64,000 bases of DNA, taken from contig NZ_JFYV01000055.1 of assembly GCF_000632225.1 (NCBI RefSeq), positions 1 to 64,000 of the forward strand. Direction: 5' to 3'. Shown piece by piece: positions 36,046 through 44,814 of this stretch; the first letter of the stretch is position 1, and the number at the start of each line of letters is the position of its first letter. Below the pieces are notes generated by a model. It ran no database searches, was not told the origin of the DNA, and was given only the letters and a program-made list of their open reading frames with translations. Position numbers and translations under genes: made by a program. Source of the stretch: Sphingomonas sp. RIT328 (GTDB lineage: Bacteria > Pseudomonadota > Alphaproteobacteria > Sphingomonadales > Sphingomonadaceae).

Positions 36046-36839
36046 CGATCAGAACCATCCTGGTGGACGACGAACCGCTCGCGATCCAGGGATTGGAGCT
36101 TCGGCTCCAGGCGCATGATGATATCGAGATCATCGAGAAATGCTCCAACGGCCGCGAGGCGATCCGCGCGATCAAGACGCACAAGCCCGACCTCGTCTTC
36201 CTCGATATCCAGATGCCCGGCTTCGACGGCTTTTCGGTGGTGCAGGGGCTGATGGAGGTCGAGCCGCCTTTGTTCGTCTTTGTCACCGCTTATTCGGACC
36301 ATGCGCTGCGCGCGTTCGAGGCGCAGGCGGTCGATTATCTGATGAAGCCGGTCGAGGAGGCGCGACTCGCCGATACGATCGAACGTGTCCGTCAGCGACT
36401 GAGCGAGAAGCGCGGCGTCGAGGAGGTCGAGAAGCTCAAGGAGGTGCTCGCCGAACATGCGCCGGAGGCTGCCGCCGATATGGTCGAGGGTGACGCGGTC
36501 AGCGCCAATCGCTTCGAGAAGCTGATCAACATCAAGGATCGCGGCCAGATCTTCCGCGTCGATGTCGACACGATCGAGCGGATCGATGCGGCGGGCGATT
36601 ACATGTGCATCTATACCGCCGACAATACGCTGATCCTGCGCGAGACGATGAAGGACCTGGAGAAGCGGCTCGATCCGCGCCGGTTCCAGCGCGTGCACCG
36701 TTCGACGATCGTCAACCTCGATCTGGTCAAGCAGGTGAAGCCGCACACCAACGGCGAATGTTTTCTCGTGCTCAACTCCGGCGCGAACGTGAAGGTCAGC
36801 CGGAGCTACCGCGACGTCGTTGCGCGCTTCGTGCACTGA
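36042..36839 (+). CDS. LytTR family response regulator
   Basis: Response regulator of 265 aa partnered with the preceding kinase. The receiver domain has acidic residues D9-D10-E11, phosphoacceptor D55 in LVFLDIQMPG, and a KP pair in DYLMKPVEE. A coiled linker follows, then a C-terminal LytTR DNA-binding domain (about 165-262) with RFQRVHRSTIVNLDLVKQV and a final GANVKVSRSYRD. The ATG overlaps the kinase stop. Targets are unknown; the adjacent Oar-like receptor is a candidate. Confidence 0.93.
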   Translation: MTIRTILVDDEPLAIQGLELRLQAHDDIEIIEKCSNGREAIRAIKTHKPDLVFLDIQMPGFDGFSVVQGLMEVEPPLFVFVTAYSDHALRAFEAQAVDYLMKPVEEARLADTIERVRQRLSEKRGVEEVEKLKEVLAEHAPEAAADMVEGDAVSANRFEKLINIKDRGQIFRVDVDTIERIDAAGDYMCIYTADNTLILRETMKDLEKRLDPRRFQRVHRSTIVNLDLVKQVKPHTNGECFLVLNSGANVKVSRSYRDVVARFVH

Positions 36840-36849
36840 TCGTGACGAC

Positions 36850-36873
36850 GACGGCCCCCGTCCGGGGGCCGTC
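36850..36873. terminator. GC-rich hairpin between converging genes
   Basis: An 11-bp perfect stem (36850-36860 with 36863-36873) lies 10 nt after the regulator stop and before the convergent small-protein gene. There is no T-run on either side. It may end transcription from both directions. Confidence 0.5.
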
Positions 36874-36881
36874 GCAAGGGG

Positions 36882-37028
36882 TCACAAGGCGCGGCGACCG
36901 GTGAACAGCTGGATCAGGCCGACGATGATCGCGATGACCAGCAGGATGTGGATCAGACCACCGGCGATATGGAGCGAGAAGCCCAGCAGCCAGAGGATGA
37001 GCAGGATGACGGCGATCGTCCACAACAT
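36882..37028 (-). CDS. Lmo0937-like small membrane protein, copy 1
   Basis: A 48-aa protein with two hydrophobic helices: MLWTIAVILLILWLLGF, then AGGLIHILLVIAIIVGLIQLF, ending TGRRAL. This is the pattern of the lmo0937 family, often stress-inducible and of unknown function. The open frame extends to 37079, but ATG 37028 with AAGGGA upstream gives the family start. A near-identical copy lies 124 nt upstream on the same strand. Confidence 0.85.
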   Translation of the reverse strand: MLWTIAVILLILWLLGFSLHIAGGLIHILLVIAIIVGLIQLFTGRRAL

Positions 37029-37152
37029 TGGTTTGTCCCTTCGCGACTGACGGCCGGATGGCCGCCTTGCGGGACACAAAATGTTACGGACGCGGTTCGA
37101 GTTCCAGAAGAACCGAAACGGTATCAGATGGATAGCGGGTAGACGCGGTCGC

Positions 37153-37299
37153 TCACAGCATCCGGCGGCCGGTGAACAGCTGGATCAGCCCGAGGATCAG
37201 CGCGATCACCAGCACCGCATGGATCAGACCGCCGGCAATATGGAAGGAAAAGCCGAGCAGCCAGAGGATCAACAGAATGGCGGCGATCGTCCCCAACAT
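37153..37299 (-). CDS. Lmo0937-like small membrane protein, copy 2
   Basis: A 48-aa paralogue of the preceding gene: MLGTIAAILLILWLLGFSF, an AGGLIHAVLVIALILGLIQLF helix and the end TGRRML. A strong AGGAGG lies before the ATG, so it is certainly a plausible gene despite its size. The copies have identical length and most residues in common, so they are a recent tandem duplication. The 124-nt spacer between copies leaves room for a separate promoter for copy 1. Confidence 0.85.
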   Translation of the reverse strand: MLGTIAAILLILWLLGFSFHIAGGLIHAVLVIALILGLIQLFTGRRML

Positions 37300-37373
37300 G
37301 GCCGTGTCCTCCTATGCCTCGGTCTCTCTCTTATAGACGCAAAGCCGAGGGGACGGGGCGATCCCGCACGGCT

Positions 37374-38162
37374 TTAGCCGAGCAGCGCCGCCCGTGCCCG
37401 GTCCTCGATCCAGGCGATCGCTTCGGCGTGGATGCCGGGAGCGGTGACCATCACGCCGAACGCCTTGGGATCGGGCTTGTTGTACCGCAGCCGTGCGCCG
37501 AGCGCGTCGCTCACCCCCGCCCCCGCCTCCGCCGCGATCAGCGTCGCGGCGGCGATGTCCCATTCATTGCCCCAGCGCAATGTCGCGAGCAGATCGGCCT
37601 CATCGGCGGCGACCATCGCCATGCGCAACGCGATCGAATTGGGCTTGGCGACCGCGACAAGGTGGCGATCGACCTTGGGCAGAGCATCGGTCGGCACGCG
37701 CGCACCGGCCAGCACCTGGCGATCGCCCGCGTGGAGTGTCACGCCGTTGCGCGTCGCCCCCGCGCCGAGCGCCGCCAGCCAGCGTTCGCCCCGTGCCGGC
37801 GCGTCGAGCACGCCGATCACGACGCGACCGTCCTCGACCAAGGCGACCGATACCGCCCAGCCCTCGCGCCCGCGGATATAGTCGCGGGTGCCGTCGATCG
37901 GATCGACCACCCAGACGCGCGCGTGGCGCAGCCGGTCGGGATTGTCGACCGTCTCCTCCGACAGCCAGCCGGCATCCGGGAGCAAGGACGACAGCCGCGC
38001 GCGCAGCATCCGGTCGACGTCGAGATCGACCTCGCACACCGGGCTGCCCGGCGTCTTTTCCCACCGGTCGAAGTCGGTGCGCCAGCGCGCAAAGGCGAGC
38101 GCCCCCGCCTCCTGCGCGACCGCGGCGACCGCAGCGGCGAGCTCGCCGCGCGGATCAGCCAC
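37374..38162 (-). CDS. cysQ: 3'(2'),5'-bisphosphate nucleotidase CysQ / inositol monophosphatase family
   Basis: Mg2+-dependent, Li+-sensitive phosphatase of 262 aa. CysQ removes the 3' phosphate of PAP from sulfate assimilation. Metal-binding motifs are WLSEET (about 66), WVVDPIDGTRDYI (about 84-96) and the second signature WDIAAATLIAAEAGA (about 200). The GTRDYI variant favours CysQ over SuhB. It overlaps pmbA by 8 nt on the same strand. Confidence 0.88.
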   Translation of the reverse strand: MADPRGELAAAVAAVAQEAGALAFARWRTDFDRWEKTPGSPVCEVDLDVDRMLRARLSSLLPDAGWLSEETVDNPDRLRHARVWVVDPIDGTRDYIRGREGWAVSVALVEDGRVVIGVLDAPARGERWLAALGAGATRNGVTLHAGDRQVLAGARVPTDALPKVDRHLVAVAKPNSIALRMAMVAADEADLLATLRWGNEWDIAAATLIAAEAGAGVSDALGARLRYNKPDPKAFGVMVTAPGIHAEAIAWIEDRARAALLG

Positions 38163-39510
38163 CCGCGACCGTCATGCCGTCGATCCGCACCGTCGGCACA
38201 TTATAGCCGTGGCGGAAGACGAGATCGTTGGCCGGGGTCAGCGCGCGGAACATGTCCTTGAGATTGCCAGCGACGGTAAACTCCGCCACCGGTCCGGCGA
38301 TCTGGCCGCCGACGATGCGGAAGCCCGCCGCGCCGCGGCTATAGTCGCCGGTGACGCCATTGACCCCCTGCCCGATCAATTCGGTGACATAGACGCCGTC
38401 GGCGATGTCGGCGATCAGCGTCTCGACCGGCACGTGCCCCGCCGCCATATAGAGGTTGCTCGGCGAAACGCCCGGACCGCCACCGACGCCGCGCGCGGCA
38501 TGGCCGGTCGGTTCGAGCCCGAGCTGCCGCGCCGAACCGCTGTCGAGCAGCCAGGTTTCGAGCATCCCCTCGGCGATCAGCGCGACCGGCGACACCGGCA
38601 GCCCCTCGCCGTCGAACGGCCGCGAGCGCAGGCCGTGCGGGCGATGCGGATCGTCGTGGATCGACACGCCGCTGTCGAATACCTGCGTGCCGAGCGCGTC
38701 GAGCAGAAAGCTGGTCTTGCGCGCGATCGACTGACCGGAGATCGCCGCGGTGAGATGGCCGAGCAGCGACGAGCCGACGCGCGGGTCGAACACCACCGGC
38801 ATCGCGCCGCTCGCGACACGGCCGGGATTGCGGCGCGCGACCGCTCGCTCACCGGCGCGGCGGCCGATCTCCTCGGGCGAATCGAGGTGGGCGTGGCGGC
38901 GGGCGCTGTGATGCGCATAGTCACGCTCCATCCCGCTCGCCGCATCGCCGGCGAGGACGCTGGCCGACAGGCTGTAGCCGGTCGCGGCATAGGCGCCGGC
39001 GAAGCCGTGGCTGGTGGCGAGCGCCCAGACCGATCGCGAGTTGCTCGCGCCGCCGCCTTCGCTGTTGGTGACGCCGGGCACCGCGCGCGCCGCGTCTTCC
39101 GCGGCGAGCGCCGCCTCGCGCAGGTCGGCCGGACTGAGCGTGCCGCCGTCGTCGAGGTCGAGCAGCGGCGGCGCGCCGTGCATCAGCCGCTCCTGCGGCG
39201 CGAGCCCCGCCCAGCGATCCTCCGGCGCCTCGCGCGCCATCGCCACCGCGCGCTCGACCAGCGCGGCGACCGCATCGGCGGACAGATCGGAGGTCGACAC
39301 GCTCGCCGAACGCTGGCCGACGAACACCCGCAGACCCAGCTCCTCGCTCTCCGAGCGGCCTACATCCTCAAGCGCGCCCAGTCGGACGGACAGTTCGAGC
39401 GCGGCATCGGCGGCGAAGACAGCGTCGGCGGCATCGGCCCCGGCGGTGACGGCACGGGCGACGATATCGGCGGCGCGGTCCCGCGCCTGATCAGGGGTCA
39501 GCATCGCCAC
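38155..39510 (-). CDS. pmbA: PmbA/TldE family peptidase subunit
   Basis: Non-catalytic partner (TldE) of the TldD metalloprotease, involved in peptide maturation and antitoxin degradation in other bacteria. It has 451 aa. Recognisable parts are ALEDVGRSESEELGLRVFVGQRSASVSTSD at the N-terminus and GVSPSNLYMAAG and GVNGVTGDYSRGAAGFRIVGG toward the C-terminus. It lacks the HExxxH zinc motif, as expected for TldE. TldD is not in the window. The cysQ start overlaps its 3' end by 8 nt. Confidence 0.92.
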   Translation of the reverse strand: MAMLTPDQARDRAADIVARAVTAGADAADAVFAADAALELSVRLGALEDVGRSESEELGLRVFVGQRSASVSTSDLSADAVAALVERAVAMAREAPEDRWAGLAPQERLMHGAPPLLDLDDGGTLSPADLREAALAAEDAARAVPGVTNSEGGGASNSRSVWALATSHGFAGAYAATGYSLSASVLAGDAASGMERDYAHHSARRHAHLDSPEEIGRRAGERAVARRNPGRVASGAMPVVFDPRVGSSLLGHLTAAISGQSIARKTSFLLDALGTQVFDSGVSIHDDPHRPHGLRSRPFDGEGLPVSPVALIAEGMLETWLLDSGSARQLGLEPTGHAARGVGGGPGVSPSNLYMAAGHVPVETLIADIADGVYVTELIGQGVNGVTGDYSRGAAGFRIVGGQIAGPVAEFTVAGNLKDMFRALTPANDLVFRHGYNVPTVRIDGMTVAGG

Positions 39511-39590
39511 GACTTAGGGGCGGCGGCGGCGCGATGCTAGGCCCCGCGATTGTGGCGAATTGTGGCAACATGGACAAGATGGACACCTTG

Positions 39591-39620
39591 ATCGAAACGA
39601 TCCGCTGCCATCGTTTCGAT
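39591..39620. repeat. Perfect inverted repeat in the pmbA upstream region
   Basis: ATCGAAACGAT (39591-39601) and ATCGTTTCGAT (39610-39620) form an 11-bp stem with an 8-nt loop in the 211-nt gap between azoreductase and pmbA. Nearby TTGTGGC and ATGGACA are each repeated directly. There is no T-run after it. It may be an operator for pmbA or a factor-independent hairpin; I see no gene in this gap. Confidence 0.5.
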
Positions 39621-39721
39621 TCTGGCGATGATCGTGGCGGAGGATCGGTGTCATGTGCGCGGACATAGCGCGTCGGCGGCGTGTAGGACATTAGGGGAAC
39701 GTCGAGGCGATGTCTGGTGGT

Positions 39722-40429
39722 TCAGGCGGGATGGTCGGGCGCTGCGCCCGTCAACCGATCGACCAGAGCGTCGATCGCGCGCTCGGCCGAGTCGATTGAT
39801 GCGGCAAGGCGCTCGTCGCCAAATTCGTCATATTCGACAGCGATCGTATGACTGTCCGACAACCCGATATAATTGAGGGGTATCGTCACGCCAGCTTCGA
39901 CGACGTTGCGATGCGCCAGACGGCCGCCCGGATCGTACCCATAATCGCCGCGTGCGGTCAAAATCACAACACTCCTGCCGGCGGGAAGCATCGGCCAATA
40001 GGGTTCGGGCCGGCGGCGGCGATCGAAACCGAACGTCAGCCCCACCCGTACCACGTTGTCGATCCACGCTTTCAACTGCGATGGGATGCCGAAATTGTAC
40101 ATCGGCACACCGATCACAAGCAGATCGGCAGCGAGCAGCTCGGCTGTCAGCGCGTCACTTTCGACGAGGCGGGCCGACTGGATAGAGGTACGTCGGTCCG
40201 GCGGCGTGAAGCTGGCATCGATCCAGGCCTGATCGATCATCGCCGGCGGGCATGCCGAAACGTCGCGCCGGATCACGCCGTCGTCCGGTCGCAGGGTCTG
40301 CCGGCGTGTCACGAACCGGTGCGAGAGGCGTCGGCTGTGCGACCCGTGCGCCACCTCGTCGGAACGGCCAAGACGGGCACTTGCGTCGATGTGCAGCAGG
40401 CGGCGAACGGCGGTGCGATCGGTCAGCAT
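39722..40429 (-). CDS. FMN-dependent NADH-azoreductase family protein
   Basis: Flavodoxin-like NAD(P)H quinone/azo reductase of 235 aa. The phosphate-binding start is LLHIDASARLGRSDE; the FMN/dimer motif is VPMYNFGIPSQLKAWIDNVVR (about 120-140), followed by ILTARGDYG. The frame is open to 40588, but ATG 40429 with GAGGGA upstream starts a normal AzoR. It is divergent from a LysR regulator, the common layout for quinone-stress-inducible reductases. Confidence 0.88.
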   Translation of the reverse strand: MLTDRTAVRRLLHIDASARLGRSDEVAHGSHSRRLSHRFVTRRQTLRPDDGVIRRDVSACPPAMIDQAWIDASFTPPDRRTSIQSARLVESDALTAELLAADLLVIGVPMYNFGIPSQLKAWIDNVVRVGLTFGFDRRRRPEPYWPMLPAGRSVVILTARGDYGYDPGGRLAHRNVVEAGVTIPLNYIGLSDSHTIAVEYDEFGDERLAASIDSAERAIDALVDRLTGAAPDHPA

Positions 40430-40515
40430 GACAATGGATCCCTCATCTGTCTCCCGACCGTTTTGGCGTGATGCTATGGCTCTGACGAACGCGAATTGCT
40501 CAGGAGATAGCTGAC

Positions 40516-41427
40516 GTGAGTTCATCCGTGACGGCACGACGCCAGCTGCCGCCCCTGGCGACGCTACGCGCGTTCGAGGCAGCGGCACGGCACCTCAGCT
40601 TTCGTCAGGCCGCGAGCGAGCTTGGCGTGACGCCGACGGCGATCAGTCACCAGATACGCTTGCTGGAAGCCATGCTCGGCCAACCGATGTTCGTCCGTCA
40701 CGTCCGGCGCGTGTCACTGACTCCGGCGGCGGCGACGCTCTACCCCGTGTTGCGGACGGGCTTCGACGCTTTCGCCGATACGTTGGCGCAATTGCGCAAG
40801 CCCGCCGCGCGGGCGACCGTCGTGCTGACGGCGACGCGGCTGTTCACCGCCCGCCTGCTGGTGCCGGCGCTCGGCGGCTTTACCCGGGCCCATCCCGACA
40901 TCGACCTTCATCTCCACGCGAGCGACACCCCGGTCGATCTTGCCGCCGGAGCAGCGGATATCGCCGTCCGTTACGGCACGGGGCCGTTCGACCCGCTCAT
41001 CGCCACCCCGCTGGCGGCGGAGCGGGTCGGCGTCCTCTGCAGCCCGAGCCTCATGATCGCGACCCCGGCGGACCTGCGTCGCACGTCGTTGCTCCATTCC
41101 GAATGGACCCACCCGGTGGCCGGACCGGACTGGGCGACCTGGGCACGCCTCGCCGGGATGGACGACCTTGCGGTGGAGAGCGGACCACGATTCACCGACG
41201 ACGGCCATGCGTTGCAGGCCGCGATCGCCGGCCACGGAGCGGTCCTCAGCAGTCTGATCCTCGCAGCACCGGACATCGAGACCGGTTTGCTGGTCCATCC
41301 GTTCGGGCCGGTCATCACGAAAGGCGGCTATGTCATCGTCACGACGGCGACCGCGGCAGACCGGCCCGACGTCGCGGCCGTGCGCGACTGGCTCGTATCC
41401 CTGGTCGACGCACCGTCAGGACCGTAG
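40516..41427 (+). CDS. LysR family transcriptional regulator, GcvA-like
   Basis: A 303-aa LTTR. The N-terminal winged helix has LATLRAFEAAARHLSFRQAASELGVTPTAISHQIRLLE, typical of the GcvA/AmpR subgroup, followed by the LysR substrate domain. The start is a GTG with CAGGAGA 9 nt upstream. It is divergent from the azoreductase gene with 86 nt between, so it likely regulates that gene and itself. I did not find a confident T-N11-A operator. Confidence 0.9.
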   Translation: MSSSVTARRQLPPLATLRAFEAAARHLSFRQAASELGVTPTAISHQIRLLEAMLGQPMFVRHVRRVSLTPAAATLYPVLRTGFDAFADTLAQLRKPAARATVVLTATRLFTARLLVPALGGFTRAHPDIDLHLHASDTPVDLAAGAADIAVRYGTGPFDPLIATPLAAERVGVLCSPSLMIATPADLRRTSLLHSEWTHPVAGPDWATWARLAGMDDLAVESGPRFTDDGHALQAAIAGHGAVLSSLILAAPDIETGLLVHPFGPVITKGGYVIVTTATAADRPDVAAVRDWLVSLVDAPSGP

Positions 41428-41473
41428 TCGAGGCGCCGGCCTTCGGTTCGCCGATAGCAAGCGAGGCCCGCCC

Positions 41474-42385
41474 CTACCCCGCGGACGACCCCACCACCGC
41501 GCAGGCGAGGAACATCAGCAGGCCGGCGAAGCGGTTGCTGCGGAAGCGGGCGAGCGCGTTGGTGCCGTCGTCGGGGCGGAGCGTCGCGATCTGCCAGCAG
41601 AAATGGAGCGCCACCGGCAGCAGCGACAGCAGCGCGAGCGGATCGGGACGGACGCACCAGATCGCCGCGCCCCATCCGGCCAGCGCCGCGACATAGAAGA
41701 GCGCGGTGCCGCTGCGCACCCGCCTGCCCATCCGCAGCGCCGACGAGCGCACGCCGATCAGCGCGTCATCCTCGCGGTCCTGCAAGGCGTAGATCGTGTC
41801 GTAGCCGATCGTCCAGGCGATGCAGCCGGCGTAGAGCAGCAGCATCGGCAGCGACAGCGCGCCCGCCACCTCGGCCCAGCCGACCAGCGCCGCCCAGGAG
41901 AAGACGAGGCCGAGCCACGCCTGCGGCCACCAGGTGATCCGCTTCATGAAGGGATAGGCGGCGACCGGCGCGAGGCTGGCGAGCGCGACGCCGGCGGCGA
42001 GCGGGCGCAGTTGCAGCAGCACGACGAGGCCGACGAGGCAGAGCGCGAGCAGCCACAGCCAGGCGAGCTTGAGCGACACCAGTCCGCTCGGGATCGGCCG
42101 CGCGCGGGTGCGCGCGACCTGCGCGTCGAGATCGCGGTCGACGATGTCGTTATAGACACAGCCGGCGCCGCGCATCGCGATACTGCCGGCGAGAATCCAC
42201 AGGATCAGCGGCCAGCGCGTCGACGCGCCGCCGGCGAGCGCGACCGCCCAGGCCCCCGGCCAGAACAGCAGCCACCAGCCGATCGGCCGGTCGAGCCGGG
42301 CGAGCAGGGCAAGGCCGCGCAGCGTCGGCGGCAGCCGCCCGACGAGGCCGCGGTGTTCGCTGTCGGGGACGATCTCGGCTGACAT
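41474..42385 (-). CDS. ubiA: 4-hydroxybenzoate octaprenyltransferase UbiA
   Basis: Integral-membrane prenyltransferase of ubiquinone synthesis, 303 aa with about eight helices. The Mg-diphosphate motifs are NDIVDRDLD (about 80-88) and YDTIYALQDREDD (about 205). LLARLDRPIGWWLLFWPG is the usual first helix of proteobacterial UbiA. The frame opens at 42406; ATG 42385 is chosen as the family-like start, but the upstream Met cannot be excluded. Confidence 0.93.
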   Translation of the reverse strand: MSAEIVPDSEHRGLVGRLPPTLRGLALLARLDRPIGWWLLFWPGAWAVALAGGASTRWPLILWILAGSIAMRGAGCVYNDIVDRDLDAQVARTRARPIPSGLVSLKLAWLWLLALCLVGLVVLLQLRPLAAGVALASLAPVAAYPFMKRITWWPQAWLGLVFSWAALVGWAEVAGALSLPMLLLYAGCIAWTIGYDTIYALQDREDDALIGVRSSALRMGRRVRSGTALFYVAALAGWGAAIWCVRPDPLALLSLLPVALHFCWQIATLRPDDGTNALARFRSNRFAGLLMFLACAVVGSSAG

Positions 42386-42478
42386 GGCGCCGCTCTTGCC
42401 GTGCAATCGCCGCCGGCGGCAAGGCCCAGCGCCGCTTTTGCCTCGCTCCGGCCACGAAAGTGCGGCAGGCGCGTCAGG

Positions 42479-42652
42479 ATGATCGGTTTGTCGGTAGCGG
42501 TGGGACGGTTCGTCGAGGCGCTGTTCTGGGCGATCCTCCGCGTCGCGGGCGTCGTCGCCTTCGCGGTGGCCGGGCTCGCGGTGGCGCTGCTGCTCGGCTG
42601 GATCGTCGCGCGCAAATTATGGGCGCGGCAGCGCCGCAAGGGACAATCATGA
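42479..42652 (+). CDS. Small single-helix membrane protein upstream of rsmE
   Basis: A 57-residue frame with a long hydrophobic segment (EALFWAILRVAGVVAFAVAGLAVALLLGWIV, about 14-44, perhaps two helices) and a basic tail (ARKLWARQRRKGQS). I do not recognise a family. Its stop overlaps the rsmE start as ATGA, the same coupling seen at real gene junctions here, which supports translation. The ribosome-binding site is poor. Confidence 0.5.
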   Translation: MIGLSVAVGRFVEALFWAILRVAGVVAFAVAGLAVALLLGWIVARKLWARQRRKGQS

Positions 42653-43398
42653 CCGCCACCCCCGCCTGGCCGCCGCAATCGACGCCGCGGCTGTTCGTCG
42701 ACAGCGAGCTCGCGCCGGGGCCGCGCCGGATCGACGGCCCGGCCGCGCATTATCTGATCGCGGTGATGCGCATTACCCCCGGCGATCCGGTGAAGCTGTG
42801 CGACGACGTCACCGGCGAATGGCTCGCCACCGCGACGCAGGTCGGCAAGCGCGACCTCACTGTCGACGTGTCGACACGGCTGCGACCGCGCGAGCCGGTG
42901 CCCGACCTGTGGCTGTGCGCCGCGCCGCTCAAGAAGGGGCGGATCGACTGGCTGGTGGAGAAAGCCTGCGAGCTCGGCGTCGACCGGCTGGTGCCGGTGG
43001 TGACGCAGCGGACGATCGTCGACCGCCCCAAGCTCGACCGGCTGCGCAGCCATATCGTCGAGGCGGCGGAGCAATGCGCGCGCACCGCGCTGCCGGTGCT
43101 CGCCGAGTCGACCAAATTGGCGGCGCTGCTGCGCGACTGGCCGGCGGAGCGCGCCTTGTTCTTCGCCGACGAATCGGGTGGTGCGCCGGCCTTGGCGGCG
43201 ATGCGCGAACGGCCCGGGCCGGCGGCGATCCTGATCGGCCCGGAAGGCGGCTTCACCGACGAGGAACGCAGCGCGATCCGCGCCTTGCCGCAGGCGGTGG
43301 CGGTCAGCCTCGGCCCCCGCATCCTGCGCGCCGATACCGCCGCGGCGGCGGCGGTTTCGCTCTGGATGGCGGCATGCGGAGACTGGCAGGAAAGCTGA
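42649..43398 (+). CDS. rsmE: 16S rRNA (uracil-1498-N3)-methyltransferase
   Basis: SPOUT-class methyltransferase modifying U1498 of 16S rRNA. It has 249 aa. An N-terminal PUA-like domain (RLFVDSELAPG, HYLIAVMRITPGDPVKLCDD) is followed by the trefoil-knot domain with LKKGRIDWLVEKACELGVDRLVPVVTQRT, the SAM loop ILIGPEGGFTDEE and SLGPRILRADTA. ATG 42649 overlaps the preceding small frame's stop. It is followed 36 nt later by the glutamate-cysteine ligase gene. Confidence 0.95.
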   Translation: MTATPAWPPQSTPRLFVDSELAPGPRRIDGPAAHYLIAVMRITPGDPVKLCDDVTGEWLATATQVGKRDLTVDVSTRLRPREPVPDLWLCAAPLKKGRIDWLVEKACELGVDRLVPVVTQRTIVDRPKLDRLRSHIVEAAEQCARTALPVLAESTKLAALLRDWPAERALFFADESGGAPALAAMRERPGPAAILIGPEGGFTDEERSAIRALPQAVAVSLGPRILRADTAAAAAVSLWMAACGDWQES

Positions 43399-43434
43399 CT
43401 GGCGCGTGCGTTCATCCCCGCGTAAGGCCGCGGC

Positions 43435-44808
43435 ATGACGACCAAGACCGAGAGCGCCGCGGGCGCACCGATCATCGAATCGCGCGACCAGCTGATCGCC
43501 CATTTCGCGCGTGGCGAGAAGCCGCGCGACCGGTGGCGGATCGGCACCGAACATGAGAAATTCGTCTATCGGCTGGACGATCACCGCGCCCCCGCCTGGG
43601 ACGAGCCGGGCGGCATCCGCGACCTGCTCCACGCGCTGCAACCGCACGGCTGGCAGCCGGTCGAGGAGGGCGGCAAGATCATCGCGCTGACCGGTGCCGA
43701 CGGCAGCGTCAGCCTCGAACCCGCCGGGCAGTTCGAGCTGTCCGGCGCGCCGCTCGAATCGCTGCACCAGACCTGCGCGGAGACGGGTCGGCACCTCGAA
43801 CAGGTCAAGGCGGCGGGCGATGCGCTGGGGATCGGTTTCCTCGGGCTCGGCATGTGGCCCGACAAACGGCGCGACGAGCTGCCGATCATGCCCAAGGGCC
43901 GCTATGCGATCATGCTGCGCCATATGCCGCGCGTCGGCAGCATGGGGCTCGACATGATGCTGCGGACCTGCACGATCCAGGTCAATCTCGATTACGCCAG
44001 CGAAGCCGATATGGTGAAGAAGTTCCGCGTCGGGCTGGCGTTGCAGCCGCTCGCCACCGCTCTATTTGCCAATTCGCCGTTCACCGAGGGCAAGCCCAAC
44101 GGCTTCCTCTCCTATCGCAGCCACATCTGGTCGGATACCGATCCGGCGCGCACCGGCATGCTGCCGTTCGTGTTCGAGGAGGGTTTCGGCTACGAACGCT
44201 ATGCCGACTATATGCTCGATGTGCCGATGTACTTCGTCTATCGCGACGGCCGCTACATCGATGCCGCAGGCCTGTCGTTCCGCGACTTCCTGCGCGGCGA
44301 GCTGAGCGTGCTGCCCGGCGAGAAGCCGACGATCGACGACTGGAACGACCATCTCTCCACCGCCTTCCCCGAGGTGCGGCTCAAGACCTTCCTCGAGATG
44401 CGCGGCGCCGACGGCGGGCCGTGGAACCGGATCTGCGCGCTGCCCGCCTTCTGGGTCGGGCTGCTCTACGACGATGCGGCGCTCGACGCGGCGTGGGAGC
44501 TCGTCAAGGACTGGTCGATGGAGGATCGCGAGGCGTTGCGCAGCGCGGTGCCGCGGCTCGCGCTCGACGCGCCGCTGCCCGGCGGCGGGCGGCTAGGGGA
44601 CATTGCCGGGCCGGTGCTCGACATCGCCCATGCCGGCCTCGCCGCGCGTGCCCGCACCAATGCGATGGGCGACAATGAGACCGGCTTCCTCGATCCGCTG
44701 CGCGAGGTGGTGCGATCGGGCAAGGTGCCGGCGCAGGTGCTGCTCGACCGCTATCACGGCGACTGGGCGGGCGACCTGTCGCGCATCTATGCCGAGGCGA
44801 GCTTCTAG
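43435..44808 (+). CDS. gshA: Glutamate-cysteine ligase, plant/alphaproteobacterial type
   Basis: First enzyme of glutathione synthesis, 457 aa. It belongs to the GCS2-like class shared by plants and alphaproteobacteria. Blocks visible are RIGTEHEKFVYR (ATP/Mg site), SLEPAGQFELSGAPLESLHQT, LRTCTIQVNLDYASEADM and TYPE-variant MRGADGGPW. TAAGG precedes the ATG. Downstream ppk2 is convergent, with only 6 nt between the stops. Confidence 0.94.
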   Translation: MTTKTESAAGAPIIESRDQLIAHFARGEKPRDRWRIGTEHEKFVYRLDDHRAPAWDEPGGIRDLLHALQPHGWQPVEEGGKIIALTGADGSVSLEPAGQFELSGAPLESLHQTCAETGRHLEQVKAAGDALGIGFLGLGMWPDKRRDELPIMPKGRYAIMLRHMPRVGSMGLDMMLRTCTIQVNLDYASEADMVKKFRVGLALQPLATALFANSPFTEGKPNGFLSYRSHIWSDTDPARTGMLPFVFEEGFGYERYADYMLDVPMYFVYRDGRYIDAAGLSFRDFLRGELSVLPGEKPTIDDWNDHLSTAFPEVRLKTFLEMRGADGGPWNRICALPAFWVGLLYDDAALDAAWELVKDWSMEDREALRSAVPRLALDAPLPGGGRLGDIAGPVLDIAHAGLAARARTNAMGDNETGFLDPLREVVRSGKVPAQVLLDRYHGDWAGDLSRIYAEASF

Positions 44809-44814
44809 CCGCGG

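Noticed and set aside
39571..39669. 32-codon frame starting ATGGACAAGATGGAC
   Set aside because: No ribosome-binding site, no hydrophobic or domain signal, and it overlaps the inverted repeat.
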